NCBI GenBank assembly: GCA_949987705.1
Contig: CATLJY010000865.1
Span: 25,471 to 89,470 of the forward strand
Reading direction: 5' to 3'
Origin: Thereva unica
Lineage: Eukaryota; Arthropoda; Insecta; Diptera; Therevidae
Length of the DNA stretch: 64,000 nt
The notes below the pieces were generated by a model. It saw only the letters and a program-made list of their open reading frames with translations, made no database searches and was not told the origin of the DNA. Shown here in pieces: positions 9,636 to 20,328 of the stretch (the first letter of the stretch is position 1; the number at the start of each line of letters is the position of its first letter). The translations under genes were made by a program, and so were the position numbers.

Positions 9636-11423
9636 ATGAAAGGTATTCTGAGGCAACAGATTGCCTTAAAGCGAGAATTGAATCAAACCTTATCCAACTA
9701 CAAAAAGACACCTGTGGGTCGGAGAACCCGGGGGTATCTTTCGGGAAAGTTGGAATCGATAAAGTCCACATGGGAAAAATTTAAGGAAAACCACGATGAA
9801 CTAGTTGTTGCAGATATCGATAGTATCGAAGATGAGAAAGTCCAAGCCGCCGTGTTGGCATATTCGGAAGGTATTCAGTACGAAGAATTCGAAGAAATGT
9901 ATTCCGAATTCTATGGAGATTTAAAAGATGGGTTATTAGTCAGCTCGGGGACTGAACGTGAACAAGCGGGTTCACCCAAGGCAATTTTACAATTACCAAC
10001 CTTGGACATCCCTAAGTTTGACGGGCAATACGCGTCGTGGAGAACTTTCCAGGACAGATTTGTGTCGCTCATACATCATGAAGATCGACTATCAACGGTA
10101 GAAAAGATGCACTACTTGAAGAGTAGTCTTACGGGAGATGCCCGGAAGGATTTAGATTCCTTCGACACCACTGCTGCAAATTATATGGCAGCATGGGAGG
10201 TTTTGTGCAACCGGTATAACAAAAAAATGTTGTTGATATATGCTCAGTTGAAGCTATTATTCAATCAACCAAAGATTAGGACGGAATCATACCGGGAAAT
10301 ACGGACAACTTTGGACGAGTTGCAACGTATACAGCACAATTTAAAGGCACTTAAAGTAGACATAGCCAATTGGGATCCCATCTTCGTGTTCATAACAGCG
10401 CAAAAGCTGCCGGAGAAAACACGGAGTTTATGGGAACAATTGATAGCGAAGTCAGACGAGCTGCCATCCTTAAAGGAATTGATTACGTTCATGGAGCAAC
10501 GTTATCGAAGCCTAGAGGCAACCAAGGATATCCATCTGCATAAGGCAGGTAGCAATCCTCACAAAGCTGAGAAGAGTCATAGTAGACTTACGACCTACTA
10601 TACAAACCAGCAGGATAATCATACTACCAGTAAAGGTAGGTCCCAACCGGCTTACAGGCATCATACAGCCCCGGGATATAAGGGACAAAATAGGAATGGC
10701 TATCGAAAAAGGTCAGACCACCCTGAGAAAGGGAAATTTATAAATCACTGCCCTATGTGCAGAGAAAAACATTTTTTAACAAGATGTCAACGGTTCAAAG
10801 AACTATCAGTTACAGCCAGAAGAAATTGGCTGATCAAACACAAGCATTGCGAAAGATGTTTGTGGAACCATGAAACTGCTGAATGCACCACCAAATTCGC
10901 GTGTAGGACGTGTGGTAGCCAGCATCACAGTTTGTTGCACGATCAAACTGATCAGGGCAATTCAGCTAATTTACCTAGTGTCAGCATGGTCAACGAAATG
11001 ACCGTGACTCAGTGTAACCACATTACGGATGTTACACAATCAATGTTGGCAACAGCCCTAGTGAAAGTGAGGGGCCGCAAAGGCGATGAGTTGACGTTAC
11101 GGGCATTAATAGATCCCGGGTCACAAAGCTCATTTATTACGGAGGCTGCGTATCAAACTATAAGAGCGCAGACTTTCCCGGCTGATTTAAGTGTTTTTGG
11201 AGTAGCAGAAGCACAAGTCGCTACCGCAAATAAGGTGGCAAGATTTACGTTGTTGTCAACCAAAGGGGGTTACAAGAATAACATTGATGCGTACGTTATC
11301 CGGAGTATTACTAATATATTTCCACCAGAACGCACAATGAACAAGCACTGGCCACATATAGATAGATTGGAATTAGCCGACCCAAAATTTATGAATCCAG
11401 GACGAATATTCTCCTTGGAGTAG
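9636..11423 (+). CDS. gag-pro: BEL/Pao gag and protease
   Basis: The ATG at 9636 follows a leader of about 140 nt after the PBS. The protein has a charged N-terminus, then the BEL/Pao capsid signature LDIPKFDG (about residues 120-150). Basic sequence precedes Cys/His zinc knuckles near residues 370-435 (CPMCREKHFLTRC; CERCLWNHETAEC). An aspartic protease site ALIDPGSQSSF lies near residue 492. BEL/Pao polyproteins are normally one frame. Here the frame shifts at about 11410, so the last ten or so codons and the stop at 11421-11423 are artefacts of a small indel. Confidence 0.93.
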   Translation: MKGILRQQIALKRELNQTLSNYKKTPVGRRTRGYLSGKLESIKSTWEKFKENHDELVVADIDSIEDEKVQAAVLAYSEGIQYEEFEEMYSEFYGDLKDGLLVSSGTEREQAGSPKAILQLPTLDIPKFDGQYASWRTFQDRFVSLIHHEDRLSTVEKMHYLKSSLTGDARKDLDSFDTTAANYMAAWEVLCNRYNKKMLLIYAQLKLLFNQPKIRTESYREIRTTLDELQRIQHNLKALKVDIANWDPIFVFITAQKLPEKTRSLWEQLIAKSDELPSLKELITFMEQRYRSLEATKDIHLHKAGSNPHKAEKSHSRLTTYYTNQQDNHTTSKGRSQPAYRHHTAPGYKGQNRNGYRKRSDHPEKGKFINHCPMCREKHFLTRCQRFKELSVTARRNWLIKHKHCERCLWNHETAECTTKFACRTCGSQHHSLLHDQTDQGNSANLPSVSMVNEMTVTQCNHITDVTQSMLATALVKVRGRKGDELTLRALIDPGSQSSFITEAAYQTIRAQTFPADLSVFGVAEAQVATANKVARFTLLSTKGGYKNNIDAYVIRSITNIFPPERTMNKHWPHIDRLELADPKFMNPGRIFSLE

Positions 11424-11479
11424 GAATATACGCGGATATCATTAGAAGGGGTCTGCGAAAGGGAATCAAAGGGGCTCCG

Positions 11480-13810
11480 GTGGCATTAAGGACAGCTCTA
11501 GGATGGATTGTGTTTGGGGAGGTGCAGTCAGCAAACATACATCCTAAAAATATAAGTCTATCTGCATTTACGACGCAGCATGACGTGACATTAGAAGAGT
11601 TGAGCCGCCAAATTAAGGGGTTTTGGGAATGTGAAGAAATCCCTAAAGAAAGGCATTTGACCGGGGAAGAAAGGCAGTGCGAAGAATTTTATAATAAAAC
11701 TACCATACGTAAGTCCAACGGGCAGTATGAAGTACGGATACCCTTTAAGGACGGTAACCCACCAAGTTTAGGGGAATCTCGGAGACAAGCCATGTCCAGG
11801 CTATTGCAGTCGGAAAAGAAGCTAGCCCAAAGGACAGAGTTGAAGGACTCCTATCAAAATTGTTTGCAAGAATATATAGACTTGAACCACATGAGTTCAG
11901 CAAATGAATTCGCAGACGAAAGGTATTACATGCCACATCATGCTGTAATTAAAGACAGCACCACAACTAAGGTCCGCATAGTTTTTGATGCCTCTGCAAA
12001 AACTACAAATGGGAAAAGCCTAAATGAGCAAATGCTGACAGGGCCAACATTGCAGCCAAAATTATTTGCTACGCTTCTAAAGTGGCGGAAGTATCGGTAT
12101 GCAATGACCGCGGACATTGAGAAAATGTATAGGATGATCCTTATCAACCCCTTGGATAGGAAGTATCAGACCATCCTGTGGAGGGCAAATATTAACTATC
12201 CTATACAAGAATACCAAATGAATACGGTAACATTTGGAACCACTTCAGCACCCTACCTTGCAATCAAAACCTTGCAAAGGTTAGCGGTCGATGACCACTC
12301 CTTGTTTCCTGAAGCAGCTAAGGTCGCCATGACTGATTTTTATGTGGACGATGTGCTTACAGGAGCGGATACGGTGCAAGATGCACAAATGTTGCAAGGG
12401 GATTTAATTAAATTATTGAAAGGAGGAGGATTTCATTTGCGGAAATGGGCCGCAAATCATGAGTCGCTCCTAAACTCGATCCCAGCCGAGGATCGCGAGT
12501 TACAACTGCCCTTACAGGTAAGGGAAGAAAATCAGATAAAGGCACTTGGCATATATTGGCATCCAGTGGGGGATTATTTTTCATATGCAATCAATTGCGC
12601 AGAATTCAAGCCAGCTTCCACCAAAAGGAAAATTTTGTCGGAAGTGGCTAAGCTCTATGACCCACTAGGATGGATTGCGCCATGTGTAATTCTAGCGAAA
12701 TTATTAATGCAAAAATTATGGATGGCTAGATATGATTGGGACGAGACGGTGGATCAAGACATTCGCGAAGAATGGAGCTTGTTCCAAGAGCAGTTACCAC
12801 ATATACAGCACATGAAAATTCCACGATGGGTGGACTTTTTAAGCACCACGACGGAGTGCCAATTGATGGGCTTCTGTGATGCCTCGATGCGGGCATATGG
12901 AGCAGTGATATATATCAGGGTAATAAAAGAGGACAAAACCATCGACACGAAGCTGCTAATGTCCAGGACAAGAGTAGCACCTATTAAGCCGATGTCACTG
13001 CCGCGACTCGAATTATGTGGAGCCGTGTTATTAAGCAGACTGATGCGACAAGTGAGAGAGGACATGAAGCTGGGCAACATAGCATCACGATGTTGGACAG
13101 ACTCCAAGGTGGTCCTAGCATGGATCAAGGGTTCGCCACAAAGATGGAAGACGTTCGTAGCGAACCGTGTTGTCGAGATACATGAGAATGAAGGTAACAC
13201 AACATGGCACTACGTTCCTACAAAGGACAACCCAGCCGACATTGCATCCAGAGGAATAATGCCAGCAAGGATCCAGGACCTAACAACATGGTGGCAAGGA
13301 CCTGGCTGGATGCGGGAAGCAGAGGAGAGTTGGCCGCAGCGACCCTTGGATAATTTTCAAACTTCCATGGAAGCTAAAGGTAAAACTCAAGCCACATTAA
13401 CGATGCAGTCAGCACCACAGGAGTGGTGGTTGAACTACTCATCATATTTAAAAACAATACGGATTATGGCCTATTGTTATCGGTTCGCCTACAACGCCAG
13501 ACGAACCAAGGACAAACGTACATTGCCGCTGTCAGCTGAGGAAATTAAAGAGGCAAAGGGAAACCTCGTTAAACTAGTACAACGACAAGCCTTTGCCCAG
13601 GAATATGAGCAGCTGCAAGGCACAAAATCAGTAAAGAAACAGAGCACATTGTTTCGATTGCAACCCTTTATGGCAGAGGATGGCACGATAAGAGTCGGAG
13701 GTAGACTACAATATTATGAACTTCCTTATGATGCAAAACATCCTCTGATCATCCCCAAGCACCACCATGTAACAAATATAATCATTGATCATTACCATAA
13801 CAAAACATGA
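11480..13810 (+). CDS. pol: BEL/Pao reverse transcriptase and RNase H
   Basis: This continues the polyprotein in a new phase; the homologous frame opens upstream near 11411 (ILLGVGIYADII), so the ATG at 11480 is only the first Met. RT motifs include TADIEKMY near residue 213 and the catalytic FYVDDVLTG near residue 288. RNase H begins MGFCDAS near 463 with TDSKVVLAWI and a later Asp in NPADIASRG. The frame ends at a TGA (13808-13810) where BEL/Pao proteins continue into the integrase zinc finger, and the next codons are in the same phase. A single nonsense mutation thus splits pol. Confidence 0.93.
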   Translation: MALRTALGWIVFGEVQSANIHPKNISLSAFTTQHDVTLEELSRQIKGFWECEEIPKERHLTGEERQCEEFYNKTTIRKSNGQYEVRIPFKDGNPPSLGESRRQAMSRLLQSEKKLAQRTELKDSYQNCLQEYIDLNHMSSANEFADERYYMPHHAVIKDSTTTKVRIVFDASAKTTNGKSLNEQMLTGPTLQPKLFATLLKWRKYRYAMTADIEKMYRMILINPLDRKYQTILWRANINYPIQEYQMNTVTFGTTSAPYLAIKTLQRLAVDDHSLFPEAAKVAMTDFYVDDVLTGADTVQDAQMLQGDLIKLLKGGGFHLRKWAANHESLLNSIPAEDRELQLPLQVREENQIKALGIYWHPVGDYFSYAINCAEFKPASTKRKILSEVAKLYDPLGWIAPCVILAKLLMQKLWMARYDWDETVDQDIREEWSLFQEQLPHIQHMKIPRWVDFLSTTTECQLMGFCDASMRAYGAVIYIRVIKEDKTIDTKLLMSRTRVAPIKPMSLPRLELCGAVLLSRLMRQVREDMKLGNIASRCWTDSKVVLAWIKGSPQRWKTFVANRVVEIHENEGNTTWHYVPTKDNPADIASRGIMPARIQDLTTWWQGPGWMREAEESWPQRPLDNFQTSMEAKGKTQATLTMQSAPQEWWLNYSSYLKTIRIMAYCYRFAYNARRTKDKRTLPLSAEEIKEAKGNLVKLVQRQAFAQEYEQLQGTKSVKKQSTLFRLQPFMAEDGTIRVGGRLQYYELPYDAKHPLIIPKHHHVTNIIIDHYHNKT

Positions 13811-14893
13811 CATGGTGGAGCACAGATGGTGTTAAATGCAACACGATCCCAGTATTGGATCATAAATGGTATGTCAGCTGTAAAAGAAAGAATACACAAA
13901 TGCGTAAAGTGCATTAGGTATCGAGCGACAGCACCAACCCAACTGATGGGAAATCTACCAAGTGTAAGAGTTACGCAAACAAACCCATTCGAAAACGTTG
14001 GAATAGACTATGCTGGGCCAATCGACATAAAAATGTCGAAACATAAGGGCGCCAAAATATATAAAGGATATTTTTGTGTATTTATTTGCATGGCAACCAA
14101 AGCCGTTCATATCGAGGTGGCCTCAGATATGTCCACAGATGCTTTTTTGGCTGCCCTCAGACGGTTTATAGGAAGACGAGGCCTTTGCAAACACATTTAT
14201 TCAGACAATGGGACAAATTTTGTGGGCGCGAATAAGCGATTAAAAGATCAAACCAACAAGGCCACAGATGAGGTCGCAAGGAATGCAGCCGAGGAATTAG
14301 CTAATGATGGCATACAGTGGCACTTCAATCCTCCAACCGCTCCTCACTTCGGAGGAATCTGGGAAGCAGGGGTAAAAAGTATTAAGCATCACTTGAAGAG
14401 AGTTGCGGAAGGAAAAATACTTACCTTTGAGGAGCTTAATACGTTGTTAATACAAATAGAGGCCTGCCTCAACTCGCGCCCATTGTGCCCTCTATCAGCA
14501 GACCCCTCTAAATTAGATGTATTAACACCAGGACATTTCTTAATCGGAAGAGATTTAAAGACAATGCCCGAAACCAACATAGATGACCAAGTCTCCTATG
14601 TTGATCGTTGGAAATATGTCCAACAGACTATGCAACAGTTTTGGAGGCAATGGTCAAATGAATACCTCCTTCAGTTGCAGAAAAGAAATAAATGGGTACT
14701 ACAACAACCTGACCTACACGTAGGACAATTAGTAATAATTATGGACCAAAATAGGTCACCGTCGCAATGGCCTCTTGGAAGAGTGGAAAAGGTCCACCCA
14801 GGGCATGACGGACGGGTGAGGGTTGTTACGATCAAAACACAAACAACACATATTAAACGACCCATTACAAAATTATGCCCTTTGGTAGCATAA
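13811..14893 (+). CDS. pol: BEL/Pao integrase
   Basis: The HHCC finger spans the premature stop: histidines lie just before it and CVKCIRYR follows at about 13900. The core has Asp in IDYAGPI, Asp in SDNGTNFVGA and Glu in GGIWEAGVK, the BEL/Pao DDE set with PHFGG before the Glu. The C-terminal region ends LCPLVA at the natural stop. The first ATG is at 13826, but translation in an intact copy would come from the upstream frame without a break. Confidence 0.94.
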   Translation, partial: HGGAQMVLNATRSQYWIINGMSAVKERIHKCVKCIRYRATAPTQLMGNLPSVRVTQTNPFENVGIDYAGPIDIKMSKHKGAKIYKGYFCVFICMATKAVHIEVASDMSTDAFLAALRRFIGRRGLCKHIYSDNGTNFVGANKRLKDQTNKATDEVARNAAEELANDGIQWHFNPPTAPHFGGIWEAGVKSIKHHLKRVAEGKILTFEELNTLLIQIEACLNSRPLCPLSADPSKLDVLTPGHFLIGRDLKTMPETNIDDQVSYVDRWKYVQQTMQQFWRQWSNEYLLQLQKRNKWVLQQPDLHVGQLVIIMDQNRSPSQWPLGRVEKVHPGHDGRVRVVTIKTQTTHIKRPITKLCPLVA

Positions 14894-15143
14894 CACATTC
14901 AAACGTGTGTATATCCCTTTGTGTAACGTATATCAAAAGCTAAAGCAATATGCAGCCTTATGTGCATGTACCCATAGTATTAGGGTCCTTATTACTGAAT
15001 TAAATACGAAATGAAAATCATATTGAAATATGAGAATAGAATAGATTTAAAATAATAATAATAAATGAATTTGAAATATATGTATATTACCAAAGAAATT
15101 GCCTCTTATTTATTTTGATGCGACGCATCAACAGGGGGGAATA
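14894..15143 (+). other. BEL/Pao 3' untranslated region and polypurine tract
   Basis: About 250 nt of AT-rich sequence separate pol from the 3' LTR. The last bases, ACAGGGGGGAATA, form the purine tract that primes plus-strand DNA synthesis and directly abut the LTR at 15144. Confidence 0.8.
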
Positions 15144-16833
15144 TGTTACGGCGCAGCAGCGCGTAACAGGCATCTTCGACCAAAACCTAAAACACAACAC
15201 AATACAATACAAACAAGCAAACGTAAACAAACAGACAAATCACTAATAAAATAACTTGGCATATATTAATCCTATAAAATAATACATTTCTAAAACTAAA
15301 TTAAACTAATAAAACTTAAAATAAACCTACATCTAAATAAAATTTAAACTAACTACTAATTAAAAAAAACGAAAGTATCTGGAAATAGAAAATGGTTAAA
15401 AATTGATCAACAAATATAATAAATCTTTACCTGGAAGGCACCTGAGCTAAGTGCCTTCAACCAAAAAGAGTCGGGCTCAATATCTAAAAATAAATAAATA
15501 AATAATTAATAATGTCAAAAAAAAAAATATATAAAAATATTCAAAACTAAATTCTACTTACCCAATTTTATTACGACATGTAGAAATGTCAATTTTCAAC
15601 AGAAAGCTCAAAAGCTTAAAGCTGGGGTGAGATCAGAATAAACCAATTTGGTCTAAACTCAAAAGTTATACGACTTTAAACGTGTATAACAGCTTTCTCC
15701 CCCCCAGCTTTAAGCTTTCGATCGGATGCGTCTGATCTATAAAATTCACAGCAGCAGCACGAACTTGGCTTTTTAAGTTTCACATTCCGTCCAGTTTGAT
15801 TCAGCTCGCGAAACGAAAACCAGACAGGCATTGACCGTCAAGGAAGAAGACCAGGAAAACATTTTTTTTAAATTTTAATAATCATATTTAACAAAGACAG
15901 GCAAAGACCGTCCTTTATTTTCAGGGTCTGACAGGTATTTACCGTCATAATTAATACTTTGGCTGGCATTAGTCGCCAAATTAGGGACTTAGATAACCGA
16001 CAAGTTTCACCGTCGGTTCGGGGGTTAGCTTAGTGAATAATTCTTGTGGTTACCGGTGGTGGAAACATCGTGGGAAAGGAGTTTTCAAAGGTGTGGATAT
16101 ACCTTGAACACTCCTAGAGGAATTATTCCAAAATTGGATGATTAAAGCACACCTCGCCAAGATATAAAGGCTGTTTTTTTTATGTGTTGGTGAAAGAGAT
16201 TTATATTCACGGTTCCAAACACGGGTGATTCGAAATTCACCTTTGAGTGGAACAATTAGTCAAAGCTTTCAGAAAGTTTTCCTTGAATTTAAGGCGCCAT
16301 AAAAGCAAGGTTGATATTAATTATTTTAAGCAATAGTGGCCAATTTTAAGCTCAATGAGCTACCATTAAAAATTGCAAGAAGCAAATCTTATACGGCGCT
16401 ATTTGCGGTGAAAAAACAACCGTTGCAATTATTAAGTGTTGGCAGCCACGTCTGGTATAATCCGACGTAATTAAAAAGAGGAATTTTTCCATGATCACAA
16501 GGGAATTTCTCTGAGCTTTGATAGTTTAATAAATCTTTGGACAAATAATAATTATTATTTAATTACAGATATCCAGGAATTATCCGGATTTGTTATAAGA
16601 TAATTTTAAATTGACCTTCAGTCAAATCAATTTGCATTTTTTGGTTAAAGTATTCAGTTAAAATAAGATTTTAAATAGATTTAATTAGCTTTTATAATAT
16701 TTAGGAGTAATTATATTTGAATTTTAAACCACTCCTGCGTTTTTTATCAGAGACCTATCCTTTTACAGCATTTTGAGAGATTTGAAAATAATATTTAAAA
16801 ATTTTATTATTTTCGGCGTCTCGCGCCGAAACA
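15144..16833 (+). repeat. BEL/Pao 3' LTR
   Basis: It matches the 5' LTR end to end. It lacks the MITE and has a 116-bp deletion near 16080 between AGGA microhomologies. It is followed by the 5-bp duplication catcc and then the gypsy leader. Confidence 0.94.
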
Positions 16834-16838
16834 CATCC

Positions 16839-17419
16839 GCTGTCCACCCACGACTGAGCTGCAACTCTGCAAGCCTTCAGGAAGGATGGACCAGCAGAGC
16901 AGAAAGGAAAAAGGAACAAAAGAATCTAAAGAAACATATGAAGTAACCCTGCTCTCAGTCCGACGCAGTGGCAGGCGATATCACGCCTGGTACCAAAGAC
17001 GCCGAACCGGGGCGGACCGGGGAGCGATAGGGGGTTTATTGACCACTGGCCTCACATCCCTGAATAGCCAAGCGATAGCACACTTGTTAGCAAGTCAAGG
17101 AATTGGCGCCAGGGCTTGAAGTAGAAAAAAAAACCAAAAGTGGAAGAAGCTACTGCGGTATGAAATAGACGAAAGGTGAAAATAAACTCAGAATTTAGAC
17201 AAAATTTAAAGAAACTGGTAGGGACTAAGTCATCGCAGTACTAGCTTAGCCCCTGACGAACCGACTAAGTATTTAGTGGTGATGCATCTCAAAATCGAAC
17301 AAACTTTCAAAAAAAAATTTCAGCCGTGAAAGCCTTCCTGGTATGCCAAACATACCGAAAAAAAATTTAAATAACTTTAACACAAGATTTGGTCCGTGCA
17401 GGACTGTAGAGGGCCTAAA
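16839..17419 (-). other. Gypsy leader, PBS-proximal half
   Basis: This is the continuation of the gypsy leader whose other half ends at 7170. No gene is supported. A 77-codon plus-strand frame (16886-17119) is antisense and shows no known domain. Confidence 0.65.
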
Positions 17420-17436
17420 GCCCTCGTTGGGCGCCA
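17420..17436 (-). promoter_or_regulatory. Gypsy primer binding site for tRNA-Lys
   Basis: On the minus strand TGGCGCCCAACGAGGGC starts 2 nt after the 5' LTR end. The first 12 nt are complementary to the 3' end of animal tRNA-Lys(CTT) plus CCA. It matches the tRNA-Lys-like segment found at 1865-1926 in the same element. Confidence 0.85.
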
Positions 17437-17438
17437 TT

Positions 17439-19189
17439 TGTAATGTGAACCTAGGGTTGGTTGCCCGAAGAGGCCAACCTCAGATCCACACCCAAAAAAA
17501 AAACAAAAAAACAATTTGGACACAAAACTTTCACCAAAAAAACCACCTGAAAATTAAACCGACAGTACTCCGGGCCTCAAGAGTAGGGCTGGCTCGCCGG
17601 GGGGTCGTGGGTTGGTGAGAACCCGGAAGTACCATCCAACTTGCTGCATCACCACCAGACAGGAGCGCCTCCCTTCAAGGCGATCGTCGAGAGCCTATAT
17701 TAATCGAGTCGGGTACCTGAAAAAAAAAATTCCGGAGAGATAACCATCGTCCACCGCTAAGCCATCAGGACTCTAGCCCTCCATCATCTCCAATGGTAAA
17801 TTTTTTTTCTTAAAAAACATTACTTTAATTCGTTTAAAAGATTAATTTTTTTATTTAACTTCATCAATGTTTTTTTTTCCTTTTCTGTTTAACAGCACAT
17901 GTATAATAAACGCCACAAAAAGATGAACACTTAACTCTATGACAAAAGTCGACAGCTATGAACTAACTGACAGAAAAAAGAAAAAAACCCGTCCTGGCCA
18001 GTACGCGTCTCCTTTCACAAACAGTGTCAATTCCTGTTAACACATACTTTAACAGACATTGAAAAGAAAAAAAGAAAATTGCAGACAATAACTATCGAAG
18101 AAAATCTTTGTGTACAACATTCAACAAACAAAAAACCAACAATCAATGATTTAAAGTCATACACCAAAGCAATGACCGCAAAATCATAAAAAAAAATTTG
18201 CCACGACGCAGAAAGTTGCTAGGATATACCACTAAATTAAAATCCTATTAAACAAACCAAAATTATCCTATTAATAATACTTAACCAATATTTTTTGTTT
18301 TTTTGTTTTTTTTTTAGGTAAGGTAATGAAAAATAATGTTAAACATATTGTTAAACATGGAACAATGTCACATCAAAATTATCTCAAAAAAACTAATGAT
18401 CCTTAATAAAATTAACTTCAAAAAAGAAAGAAAGATATTTAGTTCTTCCAAATAGACTCTTCTCCAGTAATAATTCATCATGTCCACCTCAGATTATATG
18501 TATGTCCCTGGTACAAAGACCCGCTTATCTGCATATTTCAGAACCAATCTCTTGATCTAATCAACGTCCATATCACCTAACTTATCACCTAGATTACCTT
18601 AGAATTCATCCTTGGCTTAACAACCACCTTAACAACACCCAACCTTCTTTCGGTCGTCCTTACTTCGACTACCGCAGCCAATCCTGTGTTTACCACCAAA
18701 TGTTTACAGGAGTTCAGCAGAGCTCCGTACTTGGAATTTGAAATTCAGTCAGGGGTTGGCCCAGCACACAGCTATAAAATTGCCAGACCACTTCTTCCCA
18801 AAGCCAGATTGATTTTTTATCCAGCCAGAAATTGCAACAACTTTATTTTCCAGAAAAAAACCTCGTCAGTTTGAAAGAACCTCTTCAAAAAAATATAGGA
18901 CTGGTAAACTGTATTTTCCAAAAGTTTAAATCTTCTTTTTCAGAATCTTTTTCAAAAAATAAATTTCCAGCTCCAAGCAAAATCAAAAACGTTTTTTTTT
19001 TTTCTCAAAAAAAATTTTTCGTCCTATCTCTAATATAAATCAAATCAGACTCTCCAGAAAATCATAATTTTTTTAATTTGTTTTTTTTTTTCGATTTCTC
19101 GACGTACTTATTTTTTTTATTTTCTCAGTGACAAAAAAATTTTTAGTCAGTGGATAACGGGTGATTATTTTATTAGGACTGCCGTTACA
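17439..19189 (-). repeat. Gypsy 5' LTR, complete
   Basis: The 1751-bp LTR runs TGTAACGG to CATTACA on the minus strand. It is near-identical to 1-1758 apart from a deletion of about 45 bp near 18811. It is unusually long for an insect gypsy LTR. The right flank from 19190 is LINE coding sequence. Confidence 0.94.
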
Positions 19190-19456
19190 GGACCCTACAT
19201 GTAGGCTTTGCCTAGAAGAGGATGAGTCTGCCCTCCATGTTCTCTGTGAATGCCCTGCAATAGCGAGGAGCAGGGTCTCTTTGTTCGGGAAGTCCCTGCT
19301 CGAACACTCAAGTCTAAGCGACAAACCACTAGGCAGACTGCTGAACTTGTTCTGGCGGTCTGGCCTACAAATATGAGGTGTAGGGGTTGTAGTACAATAG
19401 GCCAACTAAATGGCCGCAGTACCTTTGGACCTAATACCTCACACAGGAAAAAAAAA
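19190..19456 (+). mobile_element. 3' end of I-type LINE copy A
   Basis: The frame 19191-19376 encodes the C-terminal Cys-His finger of an I/R1-type LINE ORF2 (CRLCLEEDE, then H and C in HVLCEC) and stops at TGA. A short 3' UTR resembles that of copy B (both contain a variant of CACAATAG...CCAA...AAAT...GCAGT) and ends in nine A's at 19456. The upstream part of this copy was separated by the gypsy insertion and should lie left of the window. The tail abuts Jockey/CR1-like sequence beginning CCATGCCAAAG. Confidence 0.82.
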
Positions 19457-19471
19457 CCATGCCAAAGTGGT

Positions 19472-20328
19472 CCCACTTCAGTCCCTTCAAGGCTGCTGGA
19501 AAGGACCACATCTTCCCAGCTCTCCTTCAGAGAGGCTTGGAAGAGATCTTACCGGTCCTGCTACCACTTTTTCGGGGTAGCTTTGCGCTGGCCCACATTC
19601 CGAGGTGTTGGAGAGAGGCTAGGGTAGTCTTTATCCCTAAATCGGGGAGAAGATCAAATAGAGAAGCAAAATCCTATCGACCCATCAGCCTCTCTTCCTT
19701 TCTTTTGAAAACAATGGAGAAAGTTTTAGACAGTCATATTAGAGAGGGTCTTACAGCGAGCCCACTTCACTGTCTGCAATTTGCCTACCGGCCAGGCAGA
19801 TCTACAGAGACTGCCATTTATGTGCTAGTGAGAGATATTGAGAAGTCCCTCAGGGCCAAGGAAATCTCTCTCTGCGCCTTTGCAGACATTGAGGGTGCGT
19901 TTGATAACGTTACCTTCGACGCGATCAATGAAGCAGCAGTAAAAAAAGGCATTCTTCGCCCCACTGCGAGATGGATCATGTCGCTTCTCAGCAGCAGATT
20001 GATAACTGCTGAGATGAATGGTGAATCGATTACGGTAACTGCTGCTAAAGGCTGTCCTCAAGGGGGCGTTCTATCACCCCTCTTATGGTCAATCGTGATC
20101 GACGAACTTCTTGTCGACCTGAATAACCGTGGATTTAAAACACAGGCCTATGCTGACGATATCGTCATAACGGTTAGCGGCGGTCATGATAGCACCGTTT
20201 CAGACCTCATGCAAGCCGCTTTGTCACATGTGCATAGCTGGTGCCGTAGCAAGAATCTGGGTATTAACCCACAAAAAACTGTCATCGTACCGTTTACTAA
20301 TAGAAGGAAGCTAAATTTAAAGAAATAG
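19472..20328 (+). pseudogene. I-type LINE reverse transcriptase, N-terminal portion
   Basis: RT motifs are clear: an Asp in CAFADIEGAFDNV, CPQGGVLSPLLW, and the catalytic AYADDIVIT. The ATG at 19459 belongs to the target duplication, so the first four codons are not part of the LINE. The frame closes at 20328 because of an indel near 20315, after which the homologous sequence (FSKEAKYLGIILDQKLSW) continues in another phase. The upstream endonuclease is absent through 5' truncation. Confidence 0.92.

Larger units (their letters stand above)
7176..16833 (+). mobile_element. BEL/Pao LTR retrotransposon, nearly intact
   Basis: LTRs at 7176-9478 and 15144-16833 start TGTTACGG and end CGAAACA. The element is flanked by a 5-bp target duplication catcc (7171-7175 and 16834-16838) within the gypsy leader. 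It has a PBS directly after the 5' LTR and a purine tract (ACAGGGGGGAATA) directly before the 3' LTR. Gag-protease, RT-RNase H and integrase follow in the BEL/Pao order. It carries one frameshift near 11410 and one nonsense codon at 13808-13810. LTR differences are mostly a MITE insertion (5' LTR) and a 116-bp deletion (3' LTR). Confidence 0.96.
1..19189 (-). mobile_element. Ty3/gypsy LTR retrotransposon with 1.75-kb LTRs, interrupted by a BEL/Pao element
   Basis: Two near-identical direct repeats (1-1758 and 17439-19189) run TGTAAC to TTACA on the minus strand and flank a minus-strand gag-pol. The right copy is followed, in element orientation, by a PBS (17420-17436); the left copy is preceded by a purine-rich tract (1759-1773). 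The internal region is 1759-7175 plus 16839-17438, because a BEL/Pao element occupies 7176-16833. About 30 bp of the 3' LTR lie beyond the left edge of the window. The long LTRs and the tRNA-Lys-type PBS recall the Osvaldo/Ulysses group of gypsy elements; that placement is an inference. The right flank at 19190 is the coding end of an I-type LINE, so the target was itself a transposon. Confidence 0.93.

Noticed and set aside
11411..11479. Programmed gag-pol frameshift in the BEL element
   Set aside because: BEL/Pao polyproteins are normally one frame and the shift falls between protease and RT, so a mutation is simpler; a programmed site cannot be fully excluded.
16886..17119. 77-codon plus-strand frame in the gypsy leader
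   Set aside because: Antisense to the element, no homology, and not present as a frame in any functional context.
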